From Croceitalea marina (GTDB lineage Bacteria; Bacteroidota; Bacteroidia; Flavobacteriales; Flavobacteriaceae): a stretch of DNA of 64,000 bases. Made by a program: the position numbers and the translations under genes. This document shows positions 8,336-17,876 of this stretch, piece after piece. The stretch lies in NCBI RefSeq assembly GCF_042684265.1, contig NZ_JBHULB010000082.1, forward strand, positions 155,744 to 219,743. Reading direction: 5' to 3'. Within the stretch, counting starts at the first letter, position 1; each line of letters opens with the position of its first letter. Under the pieces are notes generated by a model that made no database searches, was not told the DNA's origin, and worked only from the letters and a program-made list of their open reading frames with translations.

Positions 8336-9106
8336 CTATTTTTTATTTTCCAGTATGTGATTCATCATTTTACAACCATCTTGATGTCCATTTTCACAAC
8401 TAGACTTATAAAAAGATAATGCCCTATCTAAGTTTTTAGGTATTTCTTCCCCATCAAAATAAAGGTTCCCTAATTGAACTTGAGCGTTTGCATATTCTTG
8501 ATCAGAAGCCAACATAAAATAGGGTATAGCTTTTTGGACATTCTTTTCTACTCCTTGACCTTTTAAGTACATGATTCCGAGGTTATATTGTGCAGGTGCA
8601 AAATCTTTATTGGCTGACTTTTTAAAATAGTCATGGGCTTTCATATAATCTACAGGAACATTTTTACCAAAATAAAACTTACAGCCTTTTTCAAATGGAG
8701 ATCCCCTATTTGGAAAAAACCATATGAGCCCAAGTACCGATAGTAAAATCCACAATGCAAACCCCCAGAGCCAATCTTTAAAAGGGATTTTATATTCTGG
8801 TAAAGGTTTGGGCAGAAACCCATTTTCTTGGTATGCTATTATTTGGTTTTTGTCCAAAGGATAATATGAAGTTTTACCCCTTATGCCTAATACATATCCT
8901 TCATCGGCCATGTAAGCTCCCATAAAAAAATAATAACCACTTGTTTTATAGGCTAAGTATACATCTTCTCCATTAGGACCTTTGGCATCCAAATCTATAA
9001 TTTCTTCAATATTTTCACTTTTACCGAAAAGGCCACCTATTCTTCTTGCAGAAGCAAGGTTTGGAACCAAAATGGCAAATGCCAAAATGAGTGTTATATT
9101 TTTCAT
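8336..9106 (-). CDS. secreted Sel1-repeat membrane protein
   Basis: The 256-residue protein has a signal peptide (first 20 residues, ending ASA), an N-terminal extracytoplasmic segment, a membrane helix near residues 110-130, and at the C-terminus at least two Sel1-type repeats (AQYNLGIMYLKGQGVEKNVQKA, then AQVQLGNLYFDGEEIPKNLDRA, shown only as landmarks) near 170-245. Sel1 repeats mediate protein contacts. It is the last gene of the transcription unit starting near 12.03 kb, 27 bases after the PP2C phosphatase, suggesting an adaptor role in the same signalling system. Confidence 0.8.
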   Translation of the reverse strand: MKNITLILAFAILVPNLASARRIGGLFGKSENIEEIIDLDAKGPNGEDVYLAYKTSGYYFFMGAYMADEGYVLGIRGKTSYYPLDKNQIIAYQENGFLPKPLPEYKIPFKDWLWGFALWILLSVLGLIWFFPNRGSPFEKGCKFYFGKNVPVDYMKAHDYFKKSANKDFAPAQYNLGIMYLKGQGVEKNVQKAIPYFMLASDQEYANAQVQLGNLYFDGEEIPKNLDRALSFYKSSCENGHQDGCKMMNHILENKK

Positions 9107-9133
9107 TTATTAAGTTATTAGGTTTATAAAATT

Positions 9134-9910
9134 TTACCAAAACCAATTTTTGCCCGTGGACAAACTTTTGTTAGTTTCTTTAATTTTAATCAATAACATG
9201 GAGTAGTTATCTTTTGTTTTGCCTTTGGCGTTTTCCAATATTTGGTTTTTTAAGGTTTCTGGTTGAACATCCGCTTTGAACCAGTTTTCAATTTTTTCGT
9301 TATCCAGATTTTCCATAATGCCGTCGGAACAAAGTAAAAAGAAGTCGTTCTCCAAAATACTGTCCGATTTATGATAATCTATCCTTGTAGATGTTTTTCC
9401 ATTTACAGCTCTAGTAATCACATTTCTTCTGTGGTGAATTTTAGCTTCACTCTCTGAGATTTCGCCCATTTCCAATAGATTCTGTACTTCTGAATGGTCT
9501 TTGGTCTGAAATAATATTTTCCCATCCCTCACATGATATATTCTGCTGTCTCCAACCCAACCCAGTGCTGCTTTATTTTCTTTTTTTGACAAACACATTA
9601 TTGTAAGTGTGCTTGCCATATTATGAGCATCAGGGTTCTTTTTTGTGTAGTCCTGCAATTTTTTTTCAACATACTTCAGCCCTTTTTCAAATATGCACAC
9701 ATCCTCGATTTCGTTTTTCTTTTTGTCTAAGAAAACCGGAAAATGTTCACATATCAGTTTGGAAGCTATTTCTCCTTTAGCTTGTCCACCTACACCATCG
9801 CAAACCAGAAAAACAGTATTATTTTTTTGTGGAAAAATTGGGAATATACTATCTTCATTCCTGTCACGGTCACCTAATTCATTCAGATATTCTGGCTGAA
9901 ATAATATCAT
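9134..9910 (-). CDS. PP2C-family serine/threonine phosphatase
   Basis: The 258 residues carry the PP2C metal-binding motifs in order: GDRDRNEDS near residue 13, CDGVGGQAKGE near 37, GWVGDSRIYHVRDG near 117 and LCSDGIMENL near 193. This bacterial PP2C type reverses phosphorylation by Hanks-type kinases and regulates FHA-domain partners. The matching kinase (12282-15140) and FHA transporter (20846-23155) are in the same island. The start overlaps the preceding gene's stop by one base. Cytoplasmic, no membrane segment. Confidence 0.95.
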   Translation of the reverse strand: MILFQPEYLNELGDRDRNEDSIFPIFPQKNNTVFLVCDGVGGQAKGEIASKLICEHFPVFLDKKKNEIEDVCIFEKGLKYVEKKLQDYTKKNPDAHNMASTLTIMCLSKKENKAALGWVGDSRIYHVRDGKILFQTKDHSEVQNLLEMGEISESEAKIHHRRNVITRAVNGKTSTRIDYHKSDSILENDFFLLCSDGIMENLDNEKIENWFKADVQPETLKNQILENAKGKTKDNYSMLLIKIKETNKSLSTGKNWFW

Positions 9911-10440
9911 TATTTATGAGTTTCAAACGCTTCTAAAATCAATTCTTCAAGAGCAGTAAATTTAATACTTAACCCATTAGCAGAAATAGAAACAGGTGTC
10001 CCGTATTTTTTATTGTTTGCTTTCATCGCCTGTCTTTTTATTGCTCCTTTGGCATTATTTATATACTCTTCTGGATTGTTTACATCAATTAACAGAAAGC
10101 GTGTTCCTGAACTATTCACTTTCCGTATTCCTAAAACATCCGCCCATTCTATAAGACCTACACTAACTCCACTAGAATTATCCCATATCCCATTTTCAGC
10201 TATACTAAGTCCAGGTTTCTTGTCAAACATTTTTTTGATGACCGAAATACATATACCTCCAAAGAAGAGTACTGCGATACCTCCAAATCCCATAATCCAT
10301 AATGGTGAAAACTTTCTTGTTTGCATTTCTTCCGCATTAAAGAGCATAAAAACCCCTAGCGCAACAAAAAGTAAGCATCCAAGTATAATAAGAGTCATTT
10401 TTGCTTTACTAAGTGGAACATCTACTTTACTTTTTTTCAT
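9910..10440 (-). CDS. STM3941-like membrane protein
   Basis: 176 residues with two membrane helices (about 14-34 and 48-68) followed by a PH-like soluble domain containing GLIEWADVLGIRKV and a trailing FTALEELILEAFE helix. The layout matches the STM3941 family of bacterial membrane proteins of unknown function, often found beside effector or signalling genes. It lies between a small secreted protein and the PP2C phosphatase and overlaps the latter by one base. Confidence 0.7.
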   Translation of the reverse strand: MKKSKVDVPLSKAKMTLIILGCLLFVALGVFMLFNAEEMQTRKFSPLWIMGFGGIAVLFFGGICISVIKKMFDKKPGLSIAENGIWDNSSGVSVGLIEWADVLGIRKVNSSGTRFLLIDVNNPEEYINNAKGAIKRQAMKANNKKYGTPVSISANGLSIKFTALEELILEAFETHK

Positions 10441-10443
10441 TTT

Positions 10444-10896
10444 CTAATTTGGTTTAAAGTTATACTTATCATCTACAATTCTTTTGGCCCATTCTCGTGC
10501 TTGCTTATCAATATAATTGCCATTTAATAATTCGGATATGGTAACCCTTTTAAATAAGGCGCATCCAGAACAGATAGATAGCATAGCTTTGGATTGATAT
10601 AATATAGTGATTGTATCTTTTTCAGCTTCCGATATCACAATTTTGTTCTTGGCAATCAAAGCTTCAAACAAAACAACCGATAAATATCGTTCTGCATTAT
10701 CACCGTAAATTAATAGCTTTTTCAAGTCTTTATACTGAGAAGGCAAAGAGATTTTAGACATTTTTCTAACCAACAGAGATGGTTTACCAATAAATGAGCA
10801 TGAAAATCCTATCATACCACCTTCTTGATTTTGTGCAGAAACTCTACATGTTACAGTAAATAGTACTACTAAAAATAGGGTTATAATTTTTTTCAT
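10444..10896 (-). CDS. small secreted protein, unknown
   Basis: The reading frame is open from 10935, but the ATG at 10896 is followed directly by a good signal peptide (MKKIITLFLVVLFTVTCRVSA), so I choose it, giving 150 residues. The mature part has several Cys residues (a CSGCALF pattern) and ends with a WAKRIVDDKYNF helix. I do not recognise a family. It is in the 11998-8336 transcription unit. Confidence 0.65.
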   Translation of the reverse strand: MKKIITLFLVVLFTVTCRVSAQNQEGGMIGFSCSFIGKPSLLVRKMSKISLPSQYKDLKKLLIYGDNAERYLSVVLFEALIAKNKIVISEAEKDTITILYQSKAMLSICSGCALFKRVTISELLNGNYIDKQAREWAKRIVDDKYNFKPN

Positions 10897-10928
10897 CCAA
10901 CGATTATTGTGCCATAAATGATTATTCA

Positions 10929-11465
10929 TTACCACTGTACGGTCCCATTCATGGTTAATATAGTGCCAGTGTCGATATTAAGAACCGTGGTATCTGTAAA
11001 TACAGCTTCTCTAGAATTTTTATCTATGCTGATTTCACCGCAAACGGTAAACGTACCAAAATTTGATTCGCATCCATATTGTCGTTGTACTCCATCGACA
11101 ACTATAGTCATGGAAATCACTTCTTCCCCGGCAACTATAATAAAACCATTTTCGCTATCCTGGAAATCTATTATCGATTCTACATAACCTGGATCTCCTG
11201 GCGATAGCGTAGGCGAATCCTCGGATATGGTAGCACCTTTGGGTACTATAACTATTGAATCTTCTAATCCAGTAAGATCTACTCTACCATATTCAATGTC
11301 GCCAACTTCTAGTGAGGTTCCTACAGCCGAGGTATCATCACCTGATAAGTTGATTATTCCTTTGGCATTTTTTTCTTCATTTGTTTCGTTGTTAGATTCT
11401 GTAGAGCAATTAATCATTGTCATTGTTATAACAAAAAGGGCAGGCATTATTTGTATTGTTTTCAT
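10929..11465 (-). CDS. predicted lipoprotein, unknown
   Basis: 178 residues. The first 20 form a lipoprotein signal with a lipobox-like ending before Cys20 (MTMINCSTES). The mature part is acidic and rich in beta-strand-like stretches (VGDIEYGRVDLTGLEDSIVIV), with short segments that may repeat. No family recognised. It lies between the coiled secreted protein and the small secreted protein in the same unit. Confidence 0.68.
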   Translation of the reverse strand: MKTIQIMPALFVITMTMINCSTESNNETNEEKNAKGIINLSGDDTSAVGTSLEVGDIEYGRVDLTGLEDSIVIVPKGATISEDSPTLSPGDPGYVESIIDFQDSENGFIIVAGEEVISMTIVVDGVQRQYGCESNFGTFTVCGEISIDKNSREAVFTDTTVLNIDTGTILTMNGTVQW

Positions 11466-11488
11466 TGGTTTGTTTTTTGCTTTATTAT

Positions 11489-11998
11489 TTACTTTTTAAG
11501 TTTAAGTACTATAGATTTCTCACTTATCTTATCGATATTAAAACTTGTACGGGTGGTCTGCAATACGTTTTGCCATATTGCATCTGCAGAAGATTTACTT
11601 TCCATTTGTATAATCATTTGACCATTGGAGTAGGTCTTGATTATGTTTTTGGCACCTTTGGATTTGGAGATTTCATGATAAAGCTGATTAACGTCTTTGT
11701 CGTCATAAGAGACAGAAGCTATGGTAATGACAACAGTATTTTTAGATATTTTCTTTTTGTCTTTTTTACCAAAAAAAATATCGCCTACTTTTGTGGCCGT
11801 CTCTTTTGCGCCTTCAATAGTGTTGTCTATACTGGCAACAGCACTATCTATTTGCTCGTTGGTTTCTTCTACCGTTTTTTCTGCTTTTTCAGCCTTATTG
11901 TGAATTCTTCGATTATCCTTTTCATTGTTACTTTGTGAAAAAGTAAAGGCAGCTACCAAGAGTAGCGTTAACGTAGTAATTTTTGTTTTTGATTTCAT
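11489..11998 (-). CDS. secreted helical protein, unknown
   Basis: 169 residues: signal peptide (cleavage likely near AFTFSQS, residue 20), a charged helical region of about 60 residues rich in Glu, Lys and Asn (KAEKAEKTVEETNEQIDSAV), then a compact domain of about 70 residues. It is the first gene of a six-gene unit, and the shared GATGAC promoter element lies 30-60 bases upstream of its ATG. No family recognised. Confidence 0.68.
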   Translation of the reverse strand: MKSKTKITTLTLLLVAAFTFSQSNNEKDNRRIHNKAEKAEKTVEETNEQIDSAVASIDNTIEGAKETATKVGDIFFGKKDKKKISKNTVVITIASVSYDDKDVNQLYHEISKSKGAKNIIKTYSNGQMIIQMESKSSADAIWQNVLQTTRTSFNIDKISEKSIVLKLKK

Positions 11999-12029
11999 TT
12001 TTCAACTATTTGGTTAAACATTCATACGT

Positions 12030-12058
12030 GTATAACCAACATTTTAAAATGTCATCTT
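12030..12058 (-). promoter_or_regulatory. shared island promoter element, copy 1
   Basis: On the minus strand it reads GATGAC, 13 bases, GGTTATAC. It is about 30 bases upstream of the 11998 start. Three further copies at the same spacing (one with 14) lie upstream of the kinase, the M48 protease operon and the PcfJ-like gene. Proposed ECF sigma promoter. Confidence 0.65.
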
Positions 12059-12119
12059 ATTTTTTAATAATTATTTTTGAACTTGAGACGTACTATAATT
12101 ATAAGGGGTATTTCTACTA

Positions 12120-12272
12120 TTAATCTTCCCTAATAGATTTTAAAGTGTATTTGGTATAGTTCATTTTATCAAATACGAAAGACTGTCCAGTATCTAACCG
12201 CTTTTTATATATGAGTTTACCATTCATATATACACATAGTTGGTTATCTTTTGTTCCTTTAGTGTAGGCCAT
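12120..12272 (-). CDS. small protein downstream of the kinase
   Basis: A 50-residue frame starting MAYTKGTKDNQLCVYMNGKL and ending SIRED. It starts 9 bases after the kinase stop codon and is transcribed in the same direction. It alternates hydrophobic and polar residues as a small beta-sheet protein would (LCVYMNGKLIYKKRL). Support is position, spacing and amino-acid composition only; no homologue is recognised. Confidence 0.5.
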   Translation of the reverse strand: MAYTKGTKDNQLCVYMNGKLIYKKRLDTGQSFVFDKMNYTKYTLKSIRED

Positions 12273-12281
12273 AGCCAGTTT

Positions 12282-15140
12282 TTATTTTTTTGTTCCTGTT
12301 ATCCTAAAATCATCAAAATATGTAGTTACGCTACCATTCGGGTTAGAGTTTATAAAGCCAAAATAATTTCCTCCAGTACTATCAATTAGTTCGTTTGAAA
12401 TCACCAACTTATTGTTAAGATAACAAGAAATATAATTTCCATTTTTTGTGACTGATATTATATTAATCGATTTATTTGAAGTAACAGCAGCTTCTTTAAT
12501 TTTAATCCATTTACCACTCATATTTTTGTAAATGATTAAACTATTATCTCCCACTACAGCAATATGATAATCTGAATTATTAGAGTCAAAAACAACTCCA
12601 GCTGTTCCAGCTTTTGTACCTCTAGTTACTTTGACACTTACTGTATACGGTTTTTTAGTATCTAAGTCGAAAGGAGCTGTTTTATAATAACTTAGCTTGT
12701 CATTTTTTATATTAAGTTTATATGCACTATATTGATGTGACCAAGTTGCGTCCTTACTGGACTCTTCCAGAAACTTCACTGAACCATTAGAGAAATCTTC
12801 AAGGTAATTATACTTCTTTGCTCTTAATGCTTTCATTTCTTTTAAGTCAAGCACTAATTTTTCTTGATCTGTCAGTTTTGCTCCTGCATTAATTAAAAGT
12901 TTTTCTATTTCTTGATTTTCTAAGTCACGAGCCTGTTGTAGCAAACTTTTATCATCATGTACAAAGTCCACATCTTCAAGTTTAGTGCTTCCTGTAGGGC
13001 TTAGTAATATTTTTACTAGTTCTGGATCTTCTTTGGTAATAGCGCTCGCTAAATCTGCATCTCCTATATTGGTAACCAAACCATTGCTGTTAACAAAAAG
13101 TTTGAGCATGCGCTTTACTGTATTCGCATTTTCGTCGTCATACTTAACAAGTATATTCTTTATAAAGTTCTTGAGTTTATAAGAGGAAACTTTTAAAGGC
13201 TTCCCATTTTTAAATGCCTGTTTAAATTGGCTGTAATTCACATTTTCAAAACCTCGATTATAATCATATACACTTTTAGAGGTAGACCATTTAGCATTAA
13301 ATGTCACCCCAAGTATTAAAAGAATAAAACCTAAAATTGGCCAATAAAAATTTTTGAGTCTTGTTGTTTTTAAGGCATCATATACCACTACCGAAAAACC
13401 TATGAATATTGATAAGAGCCATAGATAATACCCGGCTTTTAGCTCTTGCATATATGAACTAATTAACGATATCTTATATCCATTGTCATAATCCAATAAA
13501 AGCCACCATATGGACGCTACAACGATACTAGCAATGAAAAATCCAATCAAACTTAAAGGGAATTTTTTATGGACATCAAATACAAAAAACAACAAAGCAG
13601 TTGTAAAAAACACGTTAGGCAACAGTGTCAGAACCGCCATGCTATCCGTTAATAAAACAAATGTGGATGCCCCGATAACGTCATCATAGATGTACAGCGC
13701 ATAAGAAACTAGGTATAATAATATACTAGTAGCTAAAAGATAGCTTGATAAATTAATATCTCTTCTAATTTTATCTATCTTATTTTTTTGACTAAAAATT
13801 AACCAAATGGATAATCCAACTTGAAATGTTAGGATAAAAACTATACTTAAAATTATTTTACCCTCTAAGATTCCCTGGTAAAACGCAGAGTATACTAGCA
13901 TTAAAAAAATGATGTTGCAATACATCATTAGTCCATACACTGAGAGTTTAAGGCTTTCGAGCTTTTTATTAGATTTTAAATAGAAAATGGCAAATAATAT
14001 AATTAGTAGAGGATATATAAGATAAACATTAGGTGATTTCTCTTCTGTAAGCCAATAGTATCCAAACCATAATAAATTGACAATGCCAAAAATGCCTAAT
14101 AGTATTTTTTGAATTTTGGTTGGTGTTACAAATAGACTTTCTTGATTTTCATCTTTGTTGTCCCTATTAATACTGTAAATACCAATAGTGCCTTCTCCTA
14201 GACCATCATTTTCAGGAAGAACAACAGTTCTTTCTAAATCGTTATCTTTTTCTATTTCTGGAATTATAGTTTCTTCCTGGCCTATGAAGCTTAGCATTTC
14301 ATTAGCACTGGAAACTCTGTCTACTGCATTCTTTTTAAAACAATGAATTAATAGTTTATGGTAATCCTGAGGTACTCCTGTCAAATCTATTTCTCCTTTG
14401 GTTATAGCTTCATGTACCAATTCAATATCCTGTACTCCATTTCCAAAAGGAAGCTTTCCAGTAAATATTTTAAAAATTATAACCCCAAGAGCCCAAAGAT
14501 CAGTTCTAGAACTTATGCTACCTTCTAGCCCAAATCTTTTTTGATATATCTGTTCTGGAGCCATATAATGAGGTGTGCCTACAAGTTCTGTATGCGATGT
14601 AGTATCGGCATCGGAAGAAAGAGTGTCTTTGCTAATCCCAAAGTCAGTGATTTTTGCTGTATATACCCCTCTTTTATTTTTGCTTACTAAAATATTACCC
14701 GGCTTTAGGTCTCTATGTATAATCCCTTCCTCGTGCAAATGCCCTATTCCCTTGATAATATCCTTTATCAGTTTGTTCGATATTATTTTTTGGGGATTTG
14801 TCTTCAAAAACTGGGTTAAAGTACCTTGATTGGCGTACTCCATGATTATTACAGGGTAACTACCCTCACGTCCCATGGCATCTGTATGTTTTATATAATT
14901 TAAACCATGGTATGTAATAATATTGGTATGTGATACCGCCTCTATATTTTGAAACTCTTGTTCTAAGCTATATTTCGATTGTTCAGTACTACCCGAAGTA
15001 TTTCCTTTTACTGATGTTTTATAGATTTTTAACGCTACAAATCTATTAGCGTTGATATCCTTAGCTTTAAAGACTTCAGCAAAAGTTCCTTCGCCCAATT
15101 TATCCTTTTCGGGATCCCATTCGTATTGGTTTAATTTCAT
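12282..15140 (-). CDS. membrane-anchored Ser/Thr protein kinase with ankyrin-like and C-terminal lectin-like domains
   Basis: A Hanks-type kinase of 952 residues. The kinase domain (about 5-290) is complete: glycine loop GEGTFAEV at 16-23, K38, HRDLKPGN at 142-149, DFG at 166-168 and GTPHYMAPEQ after it. Residues about 335-640 contain roughly nine hydrophobic helices. A short ankyrin-like segment (around 690-750, with DADLASAITKEDPELVKILL) follows. The last 170 residues form a beta-rich LamG/family-16-like domain. This would join cytoplasmic phosphorylation to a polytopic membrane sensor. The order with a PP2C phosphatase and FHA transporter in the same island suggests one circuit. A GATGAC promoter copy lies 110-140 bases upstream. 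Confidence 0.93.
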   Translation of the reverse strand: MKLNQYEWDPEKDKLGEGTFAEVFKAKDINANRFVALKIYKTSVKGNTSGSTEQSKYSLEQEFQNIEAVSHTNIITYHGLNYIKHTDAMGREGSYPVIIMEYANQGTLTQFLKTNPQKIISNKLIKDIIKGIGHLHEEGIIHRDLKPGNILVSKNKRGVYTAKITDFGISKDTLSSDADTTSHTELVGTPHYMAPEQIYQKRFGLEGSISSRTDLWALGVIIFKIFTGKLPFGNGVQDIELVHEAITKGEIDLTGVPQDYHKLLIHCFKKNAVDRVSSANEMLSFIGQEETIIPEIEKDNDLERTVVLPENDGLGEGTIGIYSINRDNKDENQESLFVTPTKIQKILLGIFGIVNLLWFGYYWLTEEKSPNVYLIYPLLIILFAIFYLKSNKKLESLKLSVYGLMMYCNIIFLMLVYSAFYQGILEGKIILSIVFILTFQVGLSIWLIFSQKNKIDKIRRDINLSSYLLATSILLYLVSYALYIYDDVIGASTFVLLTDSMAVLTLLPNVFFTTALLFFVFDVHKKFPLSLIGFFIASIVVASIWWLLLDYDNGYKISLISSYMQELKAGYYLWLLSIFIGFSVVVYDALKTTRLKNFYWPILGFILLILGVTFNAKWSTSKSVYDYNRGFENVNYSQFKQAFKNGKPLKVSSYKLKNFIKNILVKYDDENANTVKRMLKLFVNSNGLVTNIGDADLASAITKEDPELVKILLSPTGSTKLEDVDFVHDDKSLLQQARDLENQEIEKLLINAGAKLTDQEKLVLDLKEMKALRAKKYNYLEDFSNGSVKFLEESSKDATWSHQYSAYKLNIKNDKLSYYKTAPFDLDTKKPYTVSVKVTRGTKAGTAGVVFDSNNSDYHIAVVGDNSLIIYKNMSGKWIKIKEAAVTSNKSINIISVTKNGNYISCYLNNKLVISNELIDSTGGNYFGFINSNPNGSVTTYFDDFRITGTKK

Positions 15141-15249
15141 TGGTGGTCAATATTTTGATTGGAAAAGTCGTTTGTTAAATCTAATGATTTTTAGGTTTGT
15201 ATTGATTTTATAGTCAATTAACTAACTTTTCTAATCTATTTGCTTTCCT

Positions 15250-15280
15250 GTATATACCACAGAATTAAGAATGTCATCTT
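15250..15280 (-). promoter_or_regulatory. shared island promoter element, copy 2
   Basis: Minus strand GATGAC, 14 bases, GGTATATAC, upstream of the kinase gene. The rest of the 15141-15337 gap holds no gene. Confidence 0.6.
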
Positions 15281-15337
15281 TTTTTAAAGATTTACTAGTC
15301 ACTCGTAAACGATTAAGTAAGGCTGTAAATTTAGATA

Positions 15338-15727
15338 TCAAAAGCATCCATGATATACGTCCCAAATTTGATCGTGATAAGGTTCAAGCTCTGGGATATC
15401 ATCACCAAAATTACTGCCATACCACAGAACTCTTTTAAGCATATGATAATGATCGCTATCATAATGACCCGACATGTCTCTTTTAAAGCTCAACAGGACT
15501 CTATCGTCTTCGGGCTTCATTCGTTCATGTGCCTCTTGTAATATTTCAAGGAAGTGGGTCACCACATGTTCGCGGGTATGTCCGATTGTAAAAAAATCAG
15601 ACTCATCGAAGTTATTCTTTATATAGCTTCCAATTCTTATGGCCATATCAAGAACAGGTCGCCCGACTTCTAACTGGATCGGGTCTTTGTCAGCGATTAT
15701 TTTAAATATATTTCTCATATATACCAT
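15338..15727 (-). CDS. repeat-module protein 1, unknown
   Basis: 129 residues (124-126 if the later ATG at 15718 is used). It follows the pattern of its neighbours: a strand-helix start (PIQLEVGRPVLDMAIRIGSY), a central acidic helix (LEILQEAHERM), then a strand with KRD and a C-terminal Tyr-rich helix. Its start overlaps the end of the next gene upstream, so the row is translationally coupled. No known family. It is probably a diverged single copy of the roughly 100-residue module seen twice in 15702-16388 and 17214-17876. Confidence 0.6.
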   Translation of the reverse strand: MVYMRNIFKIIADKDPIQLEVGRPVLDMAIRIGSYIKNNFDESDFFTIGHTREHVVTHFLEILQEAHERMKPEDDRVLLSFKRDMSGHYDSDHYHMLKRVLWYGSNFGDDIPELEPYHDQIWDVYHGCF

Positions 15728-16388
15728 CTAACATTTCGGCATCTCGTATATTAAAAACTGTACTTTTAGCATGCTCTAAATATGGAAAAAATGTTGCCCA
15801 ATCATCAATATCTAAACGAATTTGAACAGACTTCTTTTGGTTTTGAAAGGTTTTGAATTTGTCATTTAACCCTTCCAAATATGATAACGCAGAAAAACTT
15901 GCCATAGAAAAGTCAATATCATGAGGATTGCTTAAAACATAATCAAATGATCTTACAATTGCGTCTAATTGTAACTGCTCTAACTCAATAGTAATGTAGC
16001 CTCTTTGTTCCATCTTCCTATACTCCGTTTTGTAGCACTCATTAAACATTCCACGCACAGCATATACGGTGTCTTTATCAGCTTCCAATGTGTTTTGGTC
16101 TTCGGGCAAAACATGTTCAAACCAATATGTTTGCCATGCCCCTGCCACAAGTCCCATTTGCCCAAAAAGATGCACAGACATTTGAACCGGGCTATCATTC
16201 TCTACTTGATCAGAAATCACGCAGTGCATTTCTTCAAGGTTCTGTTTGCTTGTACCAAATTTACTAATACCAATGGTGTATGTGTCAAAGTCCCGAATGC
16301 TGGCTTCAATGAATAACAAAAGCGCAGATTTTTCTGCCGCATTTGCGTCAAAATAAACAATCTCTTTTATGTTTTTTATAAACTTCAA
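15702..16388 (-). CDS. repeat-module protein 2 (two modules), unknown
   Basis: 228 residues that divide into two similar halves. The second half has the clearest module: ITIELEQLQLDAIVRSFDY, about 15 residues, DIDFSMASF, a long helix, then VQIRLDIDDWATFFPYLEHA and a closing MLDGIYEKY. The same order, with the DW-(S/A)-(T/F) position, recurs in 16400-16807 and 17214-17876. No signal peptide. The function is unknown. Confidence 0.65.
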   Translation of the reverse strand: MKFIKNIKEIVYFDANAAEKSALLLFIEASIRDFDTYTIGISKFGTSKQNLEEMHCVISDQVENDSPVQMSVHLFGQMGLVAGAWQTYWFEHVLPEDQNTLEADKDTVYAVRGMFNECYKTEYRKMEQRGYITIELEQLQLDAIVRSFDYVLSNPHDIDFSMASFSALSYLEGLNDKFKTFQNQKKSVQIRLDIDDWATFFPYLEHAKSTVFNIRDAEMLDGIYEKYI

Positions 16389-16399
16389 ATTGCAATGCT

Positions 16400-16807
16400 C
16401 TATGTGAAAGAAGCTACTCTTTTTATAATGGTCTCATCATAAAAATTAGGCTGATCTTCTTCTTTTTCTAGGTGGCGTAAATATGACTCTAAAAAATCTT
16501 CAGTTTCTTTATTACAATAATGTGGTAGAGGAAGAACACATGCCGAATAGTTAATCATAATCATAAAACTAGCCCAATCACTCGTATTCATATTCAATAT
16601 AATTGAACTCTTATCATCACAATTGGCAGCTTCTAAGAGTTTTACAATACTCTCGGCTGCCTGTTTGCCCATGCATAGTCTATTACTATCAACAATAGCA
16701 TGATTACCAATATTATCTGTAAGATAGGTGAGGATCTTAAAAACGATGTTATATACATTCCTATCTAGTTCGAGTATTATATGTTTCGCTTTGAATTTAT
16801 TAGTCAT
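16400..16807 (-). CDS. repeat-module protein 3 (one module), unknown
   Basis: 135 residues, a single module: IILELDRNVYNIVFKILTYL, a gap, a helix with AAESIVKLLEAA, then SIILNMNTSDWASFMIMINY and a terminal LESYLRHLEKEE helix. The DWASF motif aligns with DWATF and EWSTY in its neighbours. No recognised family. Confidence 0.62.
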   Translation of the reverse strand: MTNKFKAKHIILELDRNVYNIVFKILTYLTDNIGNHAIVDSNRLCMGKQAAESIVKLLEAANCDDKSSIILNMNTSDWASFMIMINYSACVLPLPHYCNKETEDFLESYLRHLEKEEDQPNFYDETIIKRVASFT

Positions 16808-16819
16808 TGTTTTTGAGTC

Positions 16820-17230
16820 TTACATATCAGCTAGTTTATCAATCGTTCCTTTATGATCATCAATAGAGCGTGTCACTTTTTCTTTATTGGACATTTCTCT
16901 AAAAAATGGTGGGTACAATATATTAAAAAGAAAGTGCGCTCCGTCTTTCATCGATGCGCTAATGCCTTTAATATCATCTATGAGCTCTTTGCCTTCAGGC
17001 AAAGTCACATCATAGAGCTGTACACCGTTTTGAATGTCATGTGTTGAGAAGCCTTTAACTTCTATCTGTTCATCTGCGACATAAAATAAACACTCATAAA
17101 GCGGTTCTTCAACATGGATAAATCGTCCTGATTTCTTGGCCCCCTGCTTTGGGATTTTATCAATATGAATATGCCAGGGCAAAGATGTTGGCTGAGGTTC
17201 CGAAATGTTTGTTTTATTTGTTTCCTCCAT
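16820..17230 (-). CDS. hypothetical protein in the repeat-module row
   Basis: 136 residues that do not show the module of the adjacent genes. A Pro-rich start is followed by a beta-rich segment (IHVEEPLYECLFYVADEQIEVKGF) and then a helical end. It overlaps the start of the 17214-17876 gene by 17 bases, so is coupled to it. No family recognised. Confidence 0.6.
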   Translation of the reverse strand: MEETNKTNISEPQPTSLPWHIHIDKIPKQGAKKSGRFIHVEEPLYECLFYVADEQIEVKGFSTHDIQNGVQLYDVTLPEGKELIDDIKGISASMKDGAHFLFNILYPPFFREMSNKEKVTRSIDDHKGTIDKLADM

Positions 17231-17876
17231 AGTTTGTATTAACTCTTTTATATTTCATACTAAGATCTGCCATAATATCACCCTCATAGTCATCCAAAAC
17301 TAAGTCATTGGCATGTTTAACGTATGGCGTGTAAGTAGACCATTCATCACGTGTCATCGGAATGATAGAGACAGAATCTTCACTATTTTGATATGGCTTC
17401 ATTTTATCTATCAACGCCTCAAACTTTTCAAAAGGCTCTAAATCCATCATCCCAAAATCAATTTCATCGCGTTGTTCAATCATCTGCAAAAAAACATTGG
17501 TCACGATATTCAGCTCGTGCCTATGAAGTTCTACATGGATGAATATTTCGCTATCCGAATAGCTATCATAAAGCTTTTCTAATATGGCGCGGTTCTTTTG
17601 TTCTGAAGCGCAATACCCTGCATAATCAACCATTCGCGTATATCTATCCCAATCCTTTAAATTCATTGTGATAGATATTATCTCCTTCTTAGCCCCAACA
17701 TAAGGTTCAAGCTGTGAAATCGTATGATCAACGTCCTCTTTGCTAATAATCCAAGCGGCATGATCAATAACGCTTGCTACATGATAGTTTTTAGACATAA
17801 AGCAAAGCGTGTCTAAAAGAATAGAAAGCGTCTTTTCTTCAATTTCAAACTGTGTACGGTCACTTTTTTGTTTCAT
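17214..17876 (-). CDS. repeat-module protein 4 (two modules), unknown
   Basis: 220 residues made of two modules, about 5-105 and 110-205. Each has a hydrophobic strand start (FEIEEKTLSILLDTL; HVELHRHELNIVTNVF), an acidic helix, and a strand with DW/EW (ITMNLKDWDRYTRMVDYAG; IIPMTRDEWSTYTPYVKHA). Cytoplasmic by composition. The function is unknown. Confidence 0.65.
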   Translation of the reverse strand: MKQKSDRTQFEIEEKTLSILLDTLCFMSKNYHVASVIDHAAWIISKEDVDHTISQLEPYVGAKKEIISITMNLKDWDRYTRMVDYAGYCASEQKNRAILEKLYDSYSDSEIFIHVELHRHELNIVTNVFLQMIEQRDEIDFGMMDLEPFEKFEALIDKMKPYQNSEDSVSIIPMTRDEWSTYTPYVKHANDLVLDDYEGDIMADLSMKYKRVNTNYGGNK